The notes under the pieces: model-generated
What the model was told of the DNA's origin: nothing
The model's input: only the letters and a program-made list of their open reading frames with translations
Database searches by the model: none
Position numbers and translations under genes: made by a program
Assembly (NCBI GenBank): GCA_002633005.1
Contig: NMRA01000844.1
Span: forward strand, 90,600 to 122,694
Length of the DNA stretch: 32,095 nucleotides
From: Phoronis australis
Lineage: Eukaryota; Phoronida; Phoronidae
Direction: 5' to 3'
In this document: piece after piece, positions 1 to 9,661 of the stretch
How the letters are laid out: the number at the start of each line of letters is the position of its first letter
How positions within the stretch are numbered: position 1 is the first letter of the stretch

Positions 1-279
1 CTGCGCCCTCTATACACCTCCGACATGACACTGCCAACTACTCACGAGGGGAAGTTGAGATTTCAAATTCATCAAAAACACAAAACATTCGTGCACAGCA
101 CAGAAGCTGTCTTGTAAGAAATGGCGATGCGTCACTGAACTTAGTTGAAGACTGAAGGACGGACTTGCAAAATTTCGAACCATCATCAGACCACCGTATC
201 GCAAAGAAGGACTCTAAACGATAACAGTGATATTCATGAATGTATTCAATTAAAAACTAGAGTAAAGAGATTCAAAAAT

Positions 280-867
280 TTACAAACCGTAGATCGGATC
301 GAAAAAGAAGTTCAAGTCATTGCTCATAAATTTGGAAAGATTGTCTTTGCATTTCCTTGATGCTTGTAGTTCCCAGTAGTATTGTGCAAAGGTTCTTCTA
401 AACCGAATCGTTTGCTTGACATTCCCATGAATACTGCAAAGGCTGGACACGTCGTGACTCAGTGACGCACCCTCGTTAAAAATAAGGTGTTGGCTGCCCG
501 CGTAGAATGCGCGCACAGTGATTGACGGGAAAAGACCTTGAACTGCAGGAGTTGAAGTGTGTGTATTTTTGGGACACGCGTTCCATAGCATTTTCCCCAG
601 CCGCCCGGCGGCAGAAGCTGGACCAGTGGCTGTTTCAACAATGAATTTTGATACAGCTCCATAGGCCAAGGATTTCGGGATCATAGCTTTCAAAAAATCT
701 TCAGGAAATGACCGTATTAAAATAAACTTTTCCCGAAACTGGGTCAAACAAAACGACCTTGGAGACAGAACACGGGTATAGGTTCGGGTTAAGCCGCACG
801 TCTCAAATGAATCATAGCGGAGCTGACCAGCGACTAGCATTAGTTCGTCGAATTGCGCATGAATCAT
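280..867 (-). CDS. Orphan open reading frame, 195 codons, function unknown
   Basis: This is the longest open frame in the window and is unlikely, though not impossible, to arise by chance in AT-rich DNA. The product has five scattered cysteines, no obvious signal peptide or membrane segment, and no motif I recognise. The ATG lies inside a 52-bp triplication, so its N-terminal 20 or so residues are repeat-encoded and the true start may be elsewhere. A short minus-strand frame with a signal-peptide-like start lies just upstream (916-1128) in another frame; because 52 is not a multiple of three, repeat expansion could have broken a longer secreted protein. It could equally be a non-coding frame or a terminal exon. 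Only the open frame is seen; coding status is inference. Confidence 0.3.
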   Translation of the reverse strand: MIHAQFDELMLVAGQLRYDSFETCGLTRTYTRVLSPRSFCLTQFREKFILIRSFPEDFLKAMIPKSLAYGAVSKFIVETATGPASAAGRLGKMLWNACPKNTHTSTPAVQGLFPSITVRAFYAGSQHLIFNEGASLSHDVSSLCSIHGNVKQTIRFRRTFAQYYWELQASRKCKDNLSKFMSNDLNFFFDPIYGL

Positions 868-962
868 AGCGGAGCTGACCAGCGACTAGTATTAGTTCGT
901 CGAATTGCGCATGAATCATAGCGGAGCTGACCAGCGACTAGCATTAGTTCGTCGAATTGCGC
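807..962. repeat. 52-bp tandem triplication
   Basis: Three near-identical direct copies start at 807, 859 and 911 (ATGAATCATAGCGGAGCTGA in the first three positions of each). Copy 2 differs by a C-to-T change in the CTAGCATT segment. The near identity implies a recent expansion. The unit length is 3n+1, so each added copy shifts a reading frame passing through it. Confidence 0.95.
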
Positions 963-1128
963 ATGCATGGATCGAACTTCCCGGCGACTCGGACGCCACG
1001 ACACCTGCCACCGTGGCGGGAGCAGCTAATTGTTCTTGACTAACACCTGCTTCTAAATCTGGATTTAAGCAAAATGCCACGCTTACACATATGCAAGCGT
1101 ATCCAAATGCAATTAAATGTATTTTCAT
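916..1128 (-). CDS. Possible secreted-protein first exon or short secreted peptide
   Basis: The ATG at 1128 (minus) opens a 70-codon frame. Residues 1-20 look like a classical signal peptide: a basic residue at position 2, a hydrophobic run rich in Ile, Ala, Cys and Val, and a small residue before the likely cleavage near residue 20. The following stretch is Ala/Val/Ser/Pro-rich. The frame runs into the 52-bp triplication and stops at TGA there. It may be the 5' part of the protein continued by the 280-867 frame, a spliced first exon, or a chance frame. I do not recognise the mature part. Confidence 0.3.
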   Translation of the reverse strand: MKIHLIAFGYACICVSVAFCLNPDLEAGVSQEQLAAPATVAGVVASESPGSSIHACAIRRTNASRWSAPL

Positions 1129-1275
1129 GTGAAACCATTCAATGTTCTTTGAGCATTGACTTGTGTGGGTTCTTAATTTTCTTAGATCTGCCCAATCAGG
1201 TAGAACTGCGTTTCAAGTCATTCACTATAGGCACCGGAGGGTTCAAATTGGAAGTTCGCGTCGTATGACATCGTA

Positions 1276-1312
1276 TGACGTCATAAATTCGAGCCTCATT
1301 TGCATATATAAG
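1276..1312 (+). promoter_or_regulatory. Candidate core promoter: CRE, octamer and TATA motifs
   Basis: Within 37 bp there is a perfect cAMP-response element TGACGTCA (1276-1283), an octamer ATTTGCAT (1298-1305) and a TATA-like TATATAAG (1305-1312). A start about 30 bp on would place an ATG at 1341 just inside the transcript; that short frame reaches a G|GTAAAA donor in phase 1, the phase needed to join the first ShKT exon at 2306. The TATATA core is symmetric, so it could also serve the minus-strand frame starting at 1128. Motif occurrence is seen; promoter activity is inference. Confidence 0.35.
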
Positions 1313-2305
1313 TGACATATGTTGGTTCAAAAAAGAGGATCATGCCCGAGTACATGCCTGGGAAGAGGCATCTTTTTACGGGTAAAACAAATCATGTTCT
1401 AAGCATCCTAGTGCCATTAATATGCAGTCTTTGGGGACCAAAGTGGTGTCAATTTATAGCTAAAGAGTTAAGCTTTCAAAAACAATGCTTGGATTCCAGA
1501 CGACTTTAACATTTACTTTTGAAATCACTTTTTAATATCCGTTAAAATGCGCTAACACAGTTGTCCCTTCCTGGTTATCTCTTCCTGATGTAAGTCATAT
1601 TTGTTTTGTAACAAATCATGTTGCATTGTTATACATGTACGTCTAGGCTTGCTATAACAGCCCCATTTGATAGCAAAATTGCAATAATTTGGGCAGCAAC
1701 GGTTATTCGGACTTACTGCAATGGTTCACTGGTTACAAATTCAAAAATAGGCTCCTTTTGATAAAAAGGGCCCTTCACTTGGCCAAGTTTACTACGCTTG
1801 ATGTTTATTCTGCAACTGCGCAGAAAATGATAAACTAGGTAGTTATTTCAAGGCTCAATATTCTCATTTGAAATACACCGCATTAACACCCGTAATCTTG
1901 GGAAGTCTAGTTCTTCTAGTAAGGTAGTAAACGCACTGCACAACACCTGGTCATAGCTTTTTACGTACATTTAAATGTTCAAACAGGCAGTGAAATAGTT
2001 ATTTTCTACGCGTATCCAATATTGACTTGAACTTTGTCGGGTTATCAATATCTACGTTTCTTGACTTTCACCTAGGGCAACTGGAAGCAACCATAGGAAT
2101 GCTCATCGAACAATTATACTTAGCGATGAAATTGCCATTCTTTGACGCTACTGTAGGCGGTGATAACTAATTCAATTTCAAGATTTTTCAGAAATTGGTT
2201 GAATCTCCAAATGTCTTTTTTAGGCCACTGGGCTTTTATTTGAATGGAAATTTTAAAACCAACTGAAGTCATTATTGTAAAGGTAACTTTTTCTTTATTT
2301 CTTAG
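1313..2305. other. Intergenic or first-intron sequence
   Basis: No exon is supported here. There is a consensus-like GTAAGT donor near 1590 without a convincing coding exon before it. The 3' end is a T-rich tract ending TTTCTTAG, the acceptor of the first ShKT exon. Confidence 0.4.
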
Positions 2306-2443
2306 GATCGACGATTGAAAATCACTGTTCCGACAAGTGGCCAGTGTCCACATGTGTAAACTCGATTAACAGTTGTGGAAAGGACTTCCGAATAACCGAG
2401 ATGTGTTACCGTACCTGTAGTGGGTGTGGTGGTGGCGATAAAG
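2306..2443 (+). CDS. ShKT domain exon 1 (phase 1-1)
   Basis: The exon sits between the T-rich acceptor TTTATTTCTTAG and the donor AAAG|GTAAAC. It encodes 46 residues in phase 1 at both ends. It contains one complete six-cysteine ShKT domain: Cys-Ser-Asp near the start, then Cys in a Ser-Thr-Cys context, Cys-Gly, Met-Cys, and the family-typical end Thr-Cys-x2-Cys followed by glycines. ShKT domains are small disulfide-bonded extracellular modules found in cnidarian secreted proteins, matrix proteins and astacin-like proteases as well as potassium-channel toxins. The Lys-Tyr pair used by the channel-blocking toxin ShK before the fourth cysteine is absent (Arg-Ile-Thr-Glu-Met here), so a structural or matrix role is more likely. 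The upstream signal-peptide exon is not identified. Confidence 0.85.
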
Positions 2444-4210
2444 GTAAACTGTCTGTGTATAAAATATACAACGTTTCACAAAGGCAATCCCGTGTTCCTT
2501 TCTCGAATGCTTTTTATTGCCGATATCGAATACCAGTGGAACAACGTGTACTTGACCTATCGCAAGCTCCATCCCATTGCAAAAATTTTAAGTGACAATG
2601 AACAAGATGTTGGACGCGATTTCATGCAAATCAAGTTTAAGATAACCTTAACTTTCGGTTAACCAGCAGAAGCCAAGTTCAGCTGCTCGTGCGTCCGTCC
2701 ACACAGTTTGATACATCGTTTACACACAAACACTTCTCGGCTTATACAGTAGAATGCTCAGAAGGTGACGGCATGTAATTCACGAGCTGCAAAACCGCTG
2801 TCGCAATTACATACGCCACAATAACACTGTTTCACCATTCTTATAGCACAATTCCTTGAGCTATTGATTAAAATATGTTTTACTGGGCTACGTGTTGTTT
2901 GTCGGGTAAACTGGCGGTTAGGAAGCGCGGACGAAGGTTAAAATCCTGGCGATAATTATGTGAATTTTGCTAACATGTATAATGCACGACGATATCTCGT
3001 GAAGACTTGATTGGTCACGTTGAGGAGTTTCAGCTACCTTTTCTACGCAAAACCTAACATGCGAGGCCACATCCGCTGTTTACTACGTCCCAGTTGAACT
3101 ACATGTACATGTACATTTTGCGTTCAGTTTTGACATACGGGCGAAAAAAACGCGACCACCACTGATTATATGTAAGTGAAAAATGTGAGTTCTAATTACA
3201 GATTGATTGTAAAAAACGTTGTAGATGTATGAACATTGTTTTTTAGAAAGTTTAGTTCCCCACAAAATGGAGAGGTTCAGTAAGTGCGTGTGTCTTGCTG
3301 GGTTGATTGTTTGAAATATGACATTTGTTCTGAAGCCCTCCTTGAGTACATTATTTTGCCACAAAACCCCCAGTAATGAGTGACACAAGAATGATAAACT
3401 CATATTTCCTCCAAAACATATAAACATTGGTAATATTCAAAGCACAATAGCCGAGTTTGTGAAAATCGCCGAATATCACCACTGATATCAGATGAAGTGA
3501 CAGCTTTCAAGTTTTATAAATGGGATGCTGATTGTATTCACCGGACAAAATGTCATGATTTGAAGAAGGTAGTAGCTTTCAGAAACTATAAAACTATCTA
3601 CTTATCACTCTTCATATAGCCAGGTACGTAAATGTACCACGGAGTCATACTGCCTGCTGCCAAACACCACGGAGTCATACTGCCTGCTGCCAAACGTTTT
3701 ATCCGTTTGTTACCTGTACAACGTCTCTCCCGATTTTGCCTATTTGTACGTCGCCACCTCTGATCACAGATTGTGACCATAGTGTCACATTGGTAGTAAC
3801 TCATTTTAGTCGTTCGCGTTTAAAGTTGAACCGAAATTCTCTAATTGAACAGATGCGTGGACTGGTGACTTCTGGTGAATAACACGTTCCCGTTTCACGA
3901 GCAACCTGAACTCTCATACAATACACAAGCTGTTTAGATTTACGGTCTTATTTCATTTTTGTTGTGATATGAGCGCTAATGCATTCCTAAAATGCAGGTG
4001 GGAAGGGTTCCTGCTAATGATGACGCGAATGGCCTTGGACATCGGATTCCTTCTTTGCAGCAATGTTCTTGTATTTTCGAGAAAACTCTCTCGAAAATCT
4101 TGTCAGTACCTTTGTAATTTCCTTGTACAAGGCAAGCAACTTCATGCGGTATGATGGCGTTTTTCACACATTGCACTGATTGACAGACAAATAAATTGTT
4201 GCATTTCCAG
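2444..4210 (+). other. Intron between ShKT exons 1 and 2
   Basis: GT at 2444 to AG at 4210. It contains a 30-bp tandem duplication at 3636-3695 and nothing else I can name. The short open frames in it lack coding features. Confidence 0.7.
3636..3695. repeat. 30-bp tandem duplication
   Basis: Two adjacent identical copies of a 30-bp unit beginning ACCACGGAGTCATACTGCCT, at 3636 and 3666, inside an intron. Confidence 0.9.
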
Positions 4211-4351
4211 AGACAGGACGTGAATGTGTCAACCAAGATTCTGATGAAAAATGCTGGACCAATAAATTGTTGGGAAATTGCGATACCTCAGGACACATGA
4301 TGTCCCGGTGTTACCGAGCCTGTAGCGGATGTGGCGGGTTGGCAGACGAAG
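4211..4351 (+). CDS. ShKT domain exon 2 (phase 1-1)
   Basis: The acceptor is TTGCATTTCCAG and the donor GAAG|GTAACA; the exon encodes 47 residues, phase 1 at both ends, so it can follow exon 1 in frame. Six cysteines lie in ShKT order: Glu-Cys, Lys-Cys-Trp, Asn-Cys, Arg-Cys, Ala-Cys, Gly-Cys-Gly. An Asp-rich segment follows the first cysteine and a Met-Met pair lies before the fourth. The C-terminal Cys-Tyr-Arg-x-Cys-Ser-Gly-Cys-Gly is nearly identical to exon 1, so exons 1 and 2 look like a local exon duplication. There is no ShK-type Lys-Tyr dyad. Confidence 0.85.
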
Positions 4352-5837
4352 GTAACATCAAAATAAAAAAAATTAGGCAACCATTTCCAACGTTCCAAAT
4401 TTGGTGTGGACTTAAGAAGTGGTCCTGTGTTTCCACACAGAGTGGCTTCTTGATCAGATAAAAAATGGCTGTCAAAAGCACCTAATATGTGTAGGCTAGT
4501 TTGAAGGCTCAAGCAACTTCACTGAAATGCAAAAACAGGAAACAGGTTCGTTGAAAGATTATGACACTAACGTTACATATCAGAGTTAAGTTACATACGG
4601 GATATACCAGGGGACATGACGGACTTACCCATCCAATTTGTGTTTATCGCACACTCTGATTACCTTGGATAGTTGTGTAGCCTCAAATAATCATCGGGAC
4701 CATTTTCTGTAATCCTTGAATGCGTGAACATCAATGAGAAGAGAAGGGAAAGTGTTTCCTTATAGTTTGGGAGGTGATCTAGATTGTCTAAACATTCCGT
4801 ATAAAAATAACCCATTTGGGGAAGATTTATGGGTAATTTATTAACACTCGTTTTGTCTTGAATCAAAACGTCTCTGTGGTTGAAAAAACTATGGTAAGTC
4901 TGCTTTAACAGAAATGGGTTATCGCCGAATATTAAGTTAAAGTTAGAGAAATATATATTTGATTTGGAAAAAAATTAATCATTCGACGATGAGTTCATTT
5001 AATTAGCGTCGACGGGCATCATGTGTACCTGGTTACTTTGAAAAAAAGTAATTGACGTAAAGACACTATTCCGTGAATTGGTAAATATTTGGTCTATAAT
5101 TTATCACTTTCGTTTTCTGCGGTCTTAACTGGTGTTATTTAGATTGGCATTTGTACTTTGAAATGAGTAGCAGGAGAACCGCGGAAAAGAAAAGTTTCTC
5201 TCTTCACAAGAACTTCATGGCCATCCAATTTCTGTCATAACTTCAAATCGTTACTGGTGTCACAAAAGAGAACACGGATGAGGAAACTAATTCTTAGACA
5301 CTTTTTGTGGAGGTAAAATCCAAAGCCTTGGGCCCAAGTTCTAACCTGTAATCCTCGCTCAACACATCAGTAAAACACGTGCTGCAAAAAATCTTCACAG
5401 ATTGTTGACCTATTACGGAATGCTTCCATTACTCAAAATTCCATTTCAACCGAGGCCCCTTTGTCAACCGAGGCCCCTTTGTCAACCGAGGCCCCTTTGT
5501 CAACCGAGGCCCCTTTGTCAACCGAGGCCCCTTTGTCAACCGAGGCCCCTTTGTCAACCGAGGCCCCTTTGTCAACCGAGGCCCCTTTGTCAACCGAGGC
5601 CCCTTTTCTAGCAAACGCTAGTTACGTCACTGTTTTCCTTCTTGTTAGTATGCGTGATTCCGAAACGCATCTAGGAATTTGCTGTACAGAACCCATTAGG
5701 AGAAGCCGGATGCTCACTCAACCGCAATCCGTTAACTGCCAACCTTTTAAAATACGTGGAGTGTCCGTTGTTGACTATTTCTTTGTATATTTCGGTCCGT
5801 TCTTGATTCCATAAAACCCAGATGTTATTTGCCGTAG
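4352..5837 (+). other. Intron between ShKT exons 2 and 3, with minisatellite
   Basis: GT at 4352 to AG at 5837. The only clear structure is the 18-bp minisatellite at 5447-5606. A phase-0 acceptor CTTCACAG before 5401 and a GTTAGT near 5643 could delimit an optional exon encoding the repeat, but its phase does not match the flanking phase-1 exons. Confidence 0.6.
5447..5606. repeat. 18-bp minisatellite, nine copies
   Basis: Nine essentially perfect copies of CAACCGAGGCCCCTTTGT start at 5447, 5465, 5483, 5501, 5519, 5537, 5555, 5573 and 5591 (the last is incomplete). The unit is much more GC-rich than its surroundings. Because 18 is a multiple of three, it is open in several frames; one + frame reads as a Leu-Ser-Thr-Glu-Ala-Pro hexapeptide repeat, which resembles a mucin-type linker but is not shown to be translated. 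Confidence 0.97.
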
Positions 5838-5994
5838 GTAAAGATTGCCTTGATACATCTGTGTCCTGTACTGCCAACAAGATGCAGGGACTTTGTGACC
5901 AATCTCCAGAACAGATGGCGAGAGCCTGCAGGAAAACGTGCGGTTTTTGCGACCAACAAAAATACGAAGAAGCGCTGAGGAACTCGAAGACACG
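5838..5994 (+). CDS. ShKT domain exon 3 (phase 1-2)
   Basis: The acceptor GCCGTAG opens the exon in phase 1, matching exon 2. The frame carries a complete ShKT domain: Asp-Cys-Leu-Asp, Ser-Cys-Thr, Leu-Cys-Asp, Ala-Cys-Arg, Thr-Cys-Gly, Phe-Cys-Asp, followed by a charged spacer. Two ends are possible. The donor ACG|GTTTGC at 5995 leaves phase 2, the only phase that joins exon 4 in frame and restores an Arg codon at the junction. Otherwise the frame reads on to TGA at 6023-6025, ending the protein. The donor is weak at +3 and +4, so alternative use is possible. An ATG at 5822 just before the acceptor is probably not a start, as nothing like a signal peptide follows. Confidence 0.75.
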
Positions 5995-6747
5995 GTTTGC
6001 TATTTTCATCGTTAAAATTGGTTGAATCTGCCGCTTTGTTTAATCGTTCTTTTTTATTTTTTATTTCTTGATATGTTAATTTACACAGAAAGCATATCAC
6101 TAGTGATCAGCAGGGTTGGGTGGCACCAACTACATAACTTTATAACATACTAAAGAGTAATACGTAATACAGAACAAATAAGTGTCTGGAAAATAAGTAG
6201 TGATCGGGCGGATAATTAGCAGAGAATACTATAAACGAGGGAGTGAAACGGGAAGGGGCGTCACCTTCATACACTCATTCACACTCACATTCACTCGGTT
6301 TAACTAACTTAATTTATGTTTACATGTTGTTTGAATCAGTTTAAAGAGATGCCTGCAAAACCCCCACTGTTCTCAAGTTTTGTCCGGGGCCTTAAATACA
6401 ATGTGGCTCACTGCGTCTAAAAGTATAAATTTAAACTTATTAACACAAGATTGAGCCCCATCCCGTGATGATGTATCAGTATCATATTAAGGATGAGTGT
6501 ATATGGTATTGATGATTTCACTTAGATTGACACAAAAGCAGCGGTAAAACATATGGTGAAAAGTCTGGACCTCACCATAATAGGGATATTGACCTGTTTG
6601 TGAAGTACCACGTATTTTTGACATCTTGTTTGTATAAATTCTTTTGTGGATGAAAAAGCGTTTAAACATTGTTAAAAGAGCGTTGATGAGTAGATTGAAA
6701 GAAAGATTAACATTTCTTTAATTAATCGTTTTTATTGACTTTTTCAG
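5995..6747 (+). other. Intron between ShKT exons 3 and 4
   Basis: This 753-bp interval ends in a T-rich tract, TTTTTATTGACTTTTTCAG. Apart from the exon 3 read-through to a stop at 6023, I see no coding or repeat structure. Confidence 0.6.
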
Positions 6748-6881
6748 GCTTTGCAAGGATGAAATAGATGTTTCAATTTATGGCCCTGACAGTTGTCAAC
6801 AGTTTTCAAATGATGGCCAGTGTGCCAAAAATGACTGGGTACGAAACAAGTGTAAAAAGACGTGTGGAGAATGTCTGGACT
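6748..6881 (+). CDS. ShKT domain exon 4 (A-like, phase 2-1)
   Basis: A strong acceptor (TTTTTCAG) starts the exon with one base, then Leu-Cys-Lys-Asp. Six cysteines follow in ShKT order, ending Lys-Lys-Thr-Cys-Gly-Glu-Cys. The donor T|GTAAGT is a consensus site. The exon ends with a single T after Leu-Asp, as in the A-type exons of the downstream cluster. A following exon that starts with GT would complete a Cys codon; the exons at 11744, 16975 and 23318 all do. The Gln-Cys ... Trp ... Cys-Lys-Lys-Thr-Cys layout also resembles A-type exons. The next exon could therefore be 9485 (giving Ser at the junction) or 11744 (giving Cys). Confidence 0.8.
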
Positions 6882-7249
6882 GTAAGTAATCGTGTACTCG
6901 TGTTGCAACGGCAGCAAAATGTGACAGAATAATAATCGAAACCAATGCATGCGTCTCAGAATGCTGTGTTTATGTGTAATACTGGTATGGCCTTCTCGTT
7001 ATAGATTACCAAACCTTGATGATTTGCAACAGAATTTAACGGGCACCTACGACAAAACTTGGTAAAATAAACTACTCATGTTAGCTAGAAGCCTACTGGG
7101 CTCATTTGCATAAAAGTTATACACCGTATAGCAACAACTGACGTCGCATTAACAAGCGTCACGTTGTTATTGTTGAACAATGCTCCTGACGTCATGCAAC
7201 AATAAAACTTATCCAGCGAATAACTTTTCAAGCTTTATGCAACTCAGCC

Positions 7250-7523
7250 CTGGGGCCCTTTCCAAGATACTGACTTTTAAGTCTAAAATCAACTTAAAAG
7301 CTGATTTTAGACTTAAGTCTAAGATTTGTCTTAGTCTACATACCTTGAAACTTCCACACCCGGTACGATAGCGAAATTTACGACAAAATCTTATCAAAAA
7401 CCTAATTCAAAGTTATGATCTCCTTCTTGAAACGGTATCGAGACAAATTTAAATCTTATCTTAAAATTTACTAAAATTTAAGATTTGTCTTAGCTAAGTC
7501 AGTTTTGTTGCAACGGGCCACTG
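7250..7523. mobile_element. Decayed MITE-like palindromic repeat
   Basis: The left part begins CTGGGGCCC followed by TTTCCAAGATACTGACTT; the right end, read on the minus strand, begins CAGTGGCCCGTTGCAACAAAACTGACTT, giving an imperfect terminal inverted repeat. Internally, AAGTCTAAAATCA and its complement form a 13-bp hairpin at 7278-7316, and several variants of TCTTAGACTTAAG-type words recur. CAGTGGCCC-type ends with such internal palindromes are typical of non-autonomous hAT elements. I see no 8-bp target duplication, so the ends are uncertain. Confidence 0.45.
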
Positions 7524-7655
7524 GTCTTGGATGAGAAAGACGCTGGGTTGTTTTCCTTAAACGCGACAGTCTCATTAAGATCGAGGTCACATAAATTGAC
7601 AACATAAAAATGCGAAAACCTGGATCTGACTGATAATCGGAAGTCTTATAATGAC

Positions 7656-7934
7656 TCAACTGTATCCGAAGCTGTCCGTTTCTTGGGCCACGCGTTTAGA
7701 GTCCTGTACCTGCGGCGTCGTGTCAAAAACTGCCGTGAAACTTGACACGTGCTCTGCCAGCAGCTGCGAAATAGAGCTCCATAAATCGTCCCCGATTGAT
7801 GCGATAGAGGCCATCACCTCGGACTTCAGATTCTCTATCGGTCCCATATGTTCTTCCGTTGAAACTAAAGCGCTGGAGTCCTTTTCGTTTTGCTTTTGGA
7901 GCGGATGGCTTGTTTCTGAGCTTCGAATTTGCAA
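7656..7934 (-). CDS. Coding-like fragment, possibly from a retroelement
   Basis: A 92-codon minus-strand frame with higher GC than its surroundings. From an internal ATG (near residue 30) it encodes an amphipathic, acidic segment with regularly spaced hydrophobic residues that could form a helix or coiled coil, then an acidic tail and TGA. Composition suggests true coding ancestry, but I recognise no domain. It could be an isolated exon or the remnant of a transposon open frame. A 118-codon frame overlaps it on the same strand and is probably a shadow. Confidence 0.25.
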   Translation of the reverse strand: MQIRSSETSHPLQKQNEKDSSALVSTEEHMGPIENLKSEVMASIASIGDDLWSSISQLLAEHVSSFTAVFDTTPQVQDSKRVAQETDSFGYS

Positions 7935-9453
7935 ATTTTTCCCTCACGAAAAATCCCCGTAAGTGGGATAAACGGCCACGTTCAACATGGTTGCACTGAC
8001 GAATCGTCCGATAACAGACCCACACAATTTTAAGTGGGCTTAGCCATTGCGTGACTGGCAGAGAATCCTTCACAAACACCGCACGTTTGAAATGCTAAAC
8101 AAGGACATGCAGGTGTGTCCTGCTTTAGAGACCGACATGGTAGGTTCTCAAACAAAGGCGTGGACATATTACGTGAAGAATGTACGTAAAAAAAACTGAT
8201 TGCCATCAAGCCTGGCCCTGCTGTTGATGAACAACTATTCTCAACTAGTGGTTGGAAAGATATGTTAAGCTATGTAGCAGTGAGAGTAGAAAGTTGAAAA
8301 TAAAAACTGGGACGCAATTCATGACCTGACTGAGTCAACATTTCGGTTTATTGAAATACATGTAAACCATCATCAGGAACAAATGTCACTGACCAGCAAT
8401 ACAACCAAAACCCAAAATCAACATCACAATTCATTAGCAGTACCTGGACATGTGATGACAAAATAGCATCAGAATACGCATCGAGCATTCCTTAGTGAAA
8501 AACTAGAAATCTCTGCAAGTATAAGCTGACATCAGATGCAGACCACCAAGAACGGTGACAAACCACGATAACGAGCAAAGCAATACTTAATTGTCATCCA
8601 CTCTACTTTTAAAGTGAATTGTTAAAGAATTACTGAACTTAGCCTCCCCAGCATAGAAAACTAAACATGCTATTGCTTACGTCAAACCCTCTTGTGTGTC
8701 TCACGTCATCTCCGTATAATGGCAACAACTGTCATACTTGTACATGTACACTAGTAAGTGTTTCGGGAGACTGTATGTCGCAAGAGCTTGGCAGTCGTCT
8801 CCAGTATGGGCAGTGAAAACAAGCATATTCATTAAATGAGAAAGTCGTTAAGAATAATCAGAGAACTTGAAATGTTACGATAATTCCGATTGATAATGCA
8901 ATTTCTTCATGTACTAATCTGGGTAGCATCTTTTTAAAAGTGAAATCTGTCACCCTCTCATATTTTTCCGCTCAGCCTATTCCATAAAAATATAACAGCA
9001 ATCTTGATAATACATATATATCGGAAAATCTTAACCGTCTGTGACATTTTCCAAGGATGCCGTGTTAAAGAACGCTTTTTCGTCTTTCATGCAGTGTTTT
9101 GAATTCTTATAGTGGTTAACATTTAGCGTCGAAAAAATATAATTCGCGCACCCGCTTACAGTGAACACGTGCAGTTGTAACATTACACGTCAATTACACA
9201 GGGATAATGTTTCGAGTCGTTTTGTCAAAATCGTTAGTTTGTTTCTTGACCTCGATGCCTTCAAAATATTACAACTACATTCAACATCCTGCCGATTTCA
9301 CTTAATTGTGTCACAATAACGGATGCACCTTGCATATATGTTAGGTTACATGTACGTGTTGACCCTACGAGCTGCAGCAACACCTGTAGTACTTGTAGTT
9401 GCTACAAAGGCTATACCCCTGTCAGCACCTCTATAGCATTGACAATTAATAGC

Positions 9454-9661
9454 ATGTTGGTCATTTTTGCTGCATTTGTTTTAGCTGGCCTGTCCTCAAC
9501 ACCAGCTACTTCAGGTGACATATGCCGCACTGCAACGAATGTGCATAGGTCAGACACGCCTGGTGATCCTGACTACGAATGTCGACTTTGGGCATTAGGG
9601 GGACAATGCAAAGGCGGGTATGTGAAGACAAACTGCATGAAAACGTGTCGATGTTATAAAT
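9454..9661 (+). CDS. ShKT exon A1, with signal peptide or internal acceptor
   Basis: Reading from ATG 9454 gives a short N-terminus, a hydrophobic core rich in Val, Ile, Phe and Ala, then Ala-Gly and a Ser/Thr/Pro-rich stretch: a good secretory signal peptide. It is followed by an A-type ShKT domain with Ile-Cys-Arg, Tyr-Glu-Cys, Gln-Cys-Lys, Asn-Cys, Thr-Cys and Arg-Cys. The exon ends T|GTAAGT in phase 1. A competing reading uses the T-rich tract that encodes the hydrophobic core as the polypyrimidine tract of an acceptor, TTTGTTTTAG, at 9484. The exon would then begin at 9485 in phase 1, in frame with exon 4. The Ser/Thr/Pro linker just before the domain is shared with the other A exons, so both readings keep it. 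An AG at 9514 is a less likely acceptor because it would remove that linker. Confidence 0.82.

Larger units (their letters stand above)
6882..9453. other. Intron or intergenic space between the two ShKT clusters
   Basis: No ShKT exon was found in this 2.6 kb. It contains a palindromic MITE-like repeat (7250-7523), a minus-strand coding-like fragment (7656-7934) and AT-rich sequence. Near 8320-8390 there is a stretch that looks like a dispersed repeat, but I cannot assign it to a family. Confidence 0.5.

Noticed and set aside
8310-8400. Possible hammerhead-type or Penelope-like element tail
   Set aside because: A CTGACTGAGTC...CGG word is suggestive, but the catalytic core does not match well and no reverse transcriptase is nearby.
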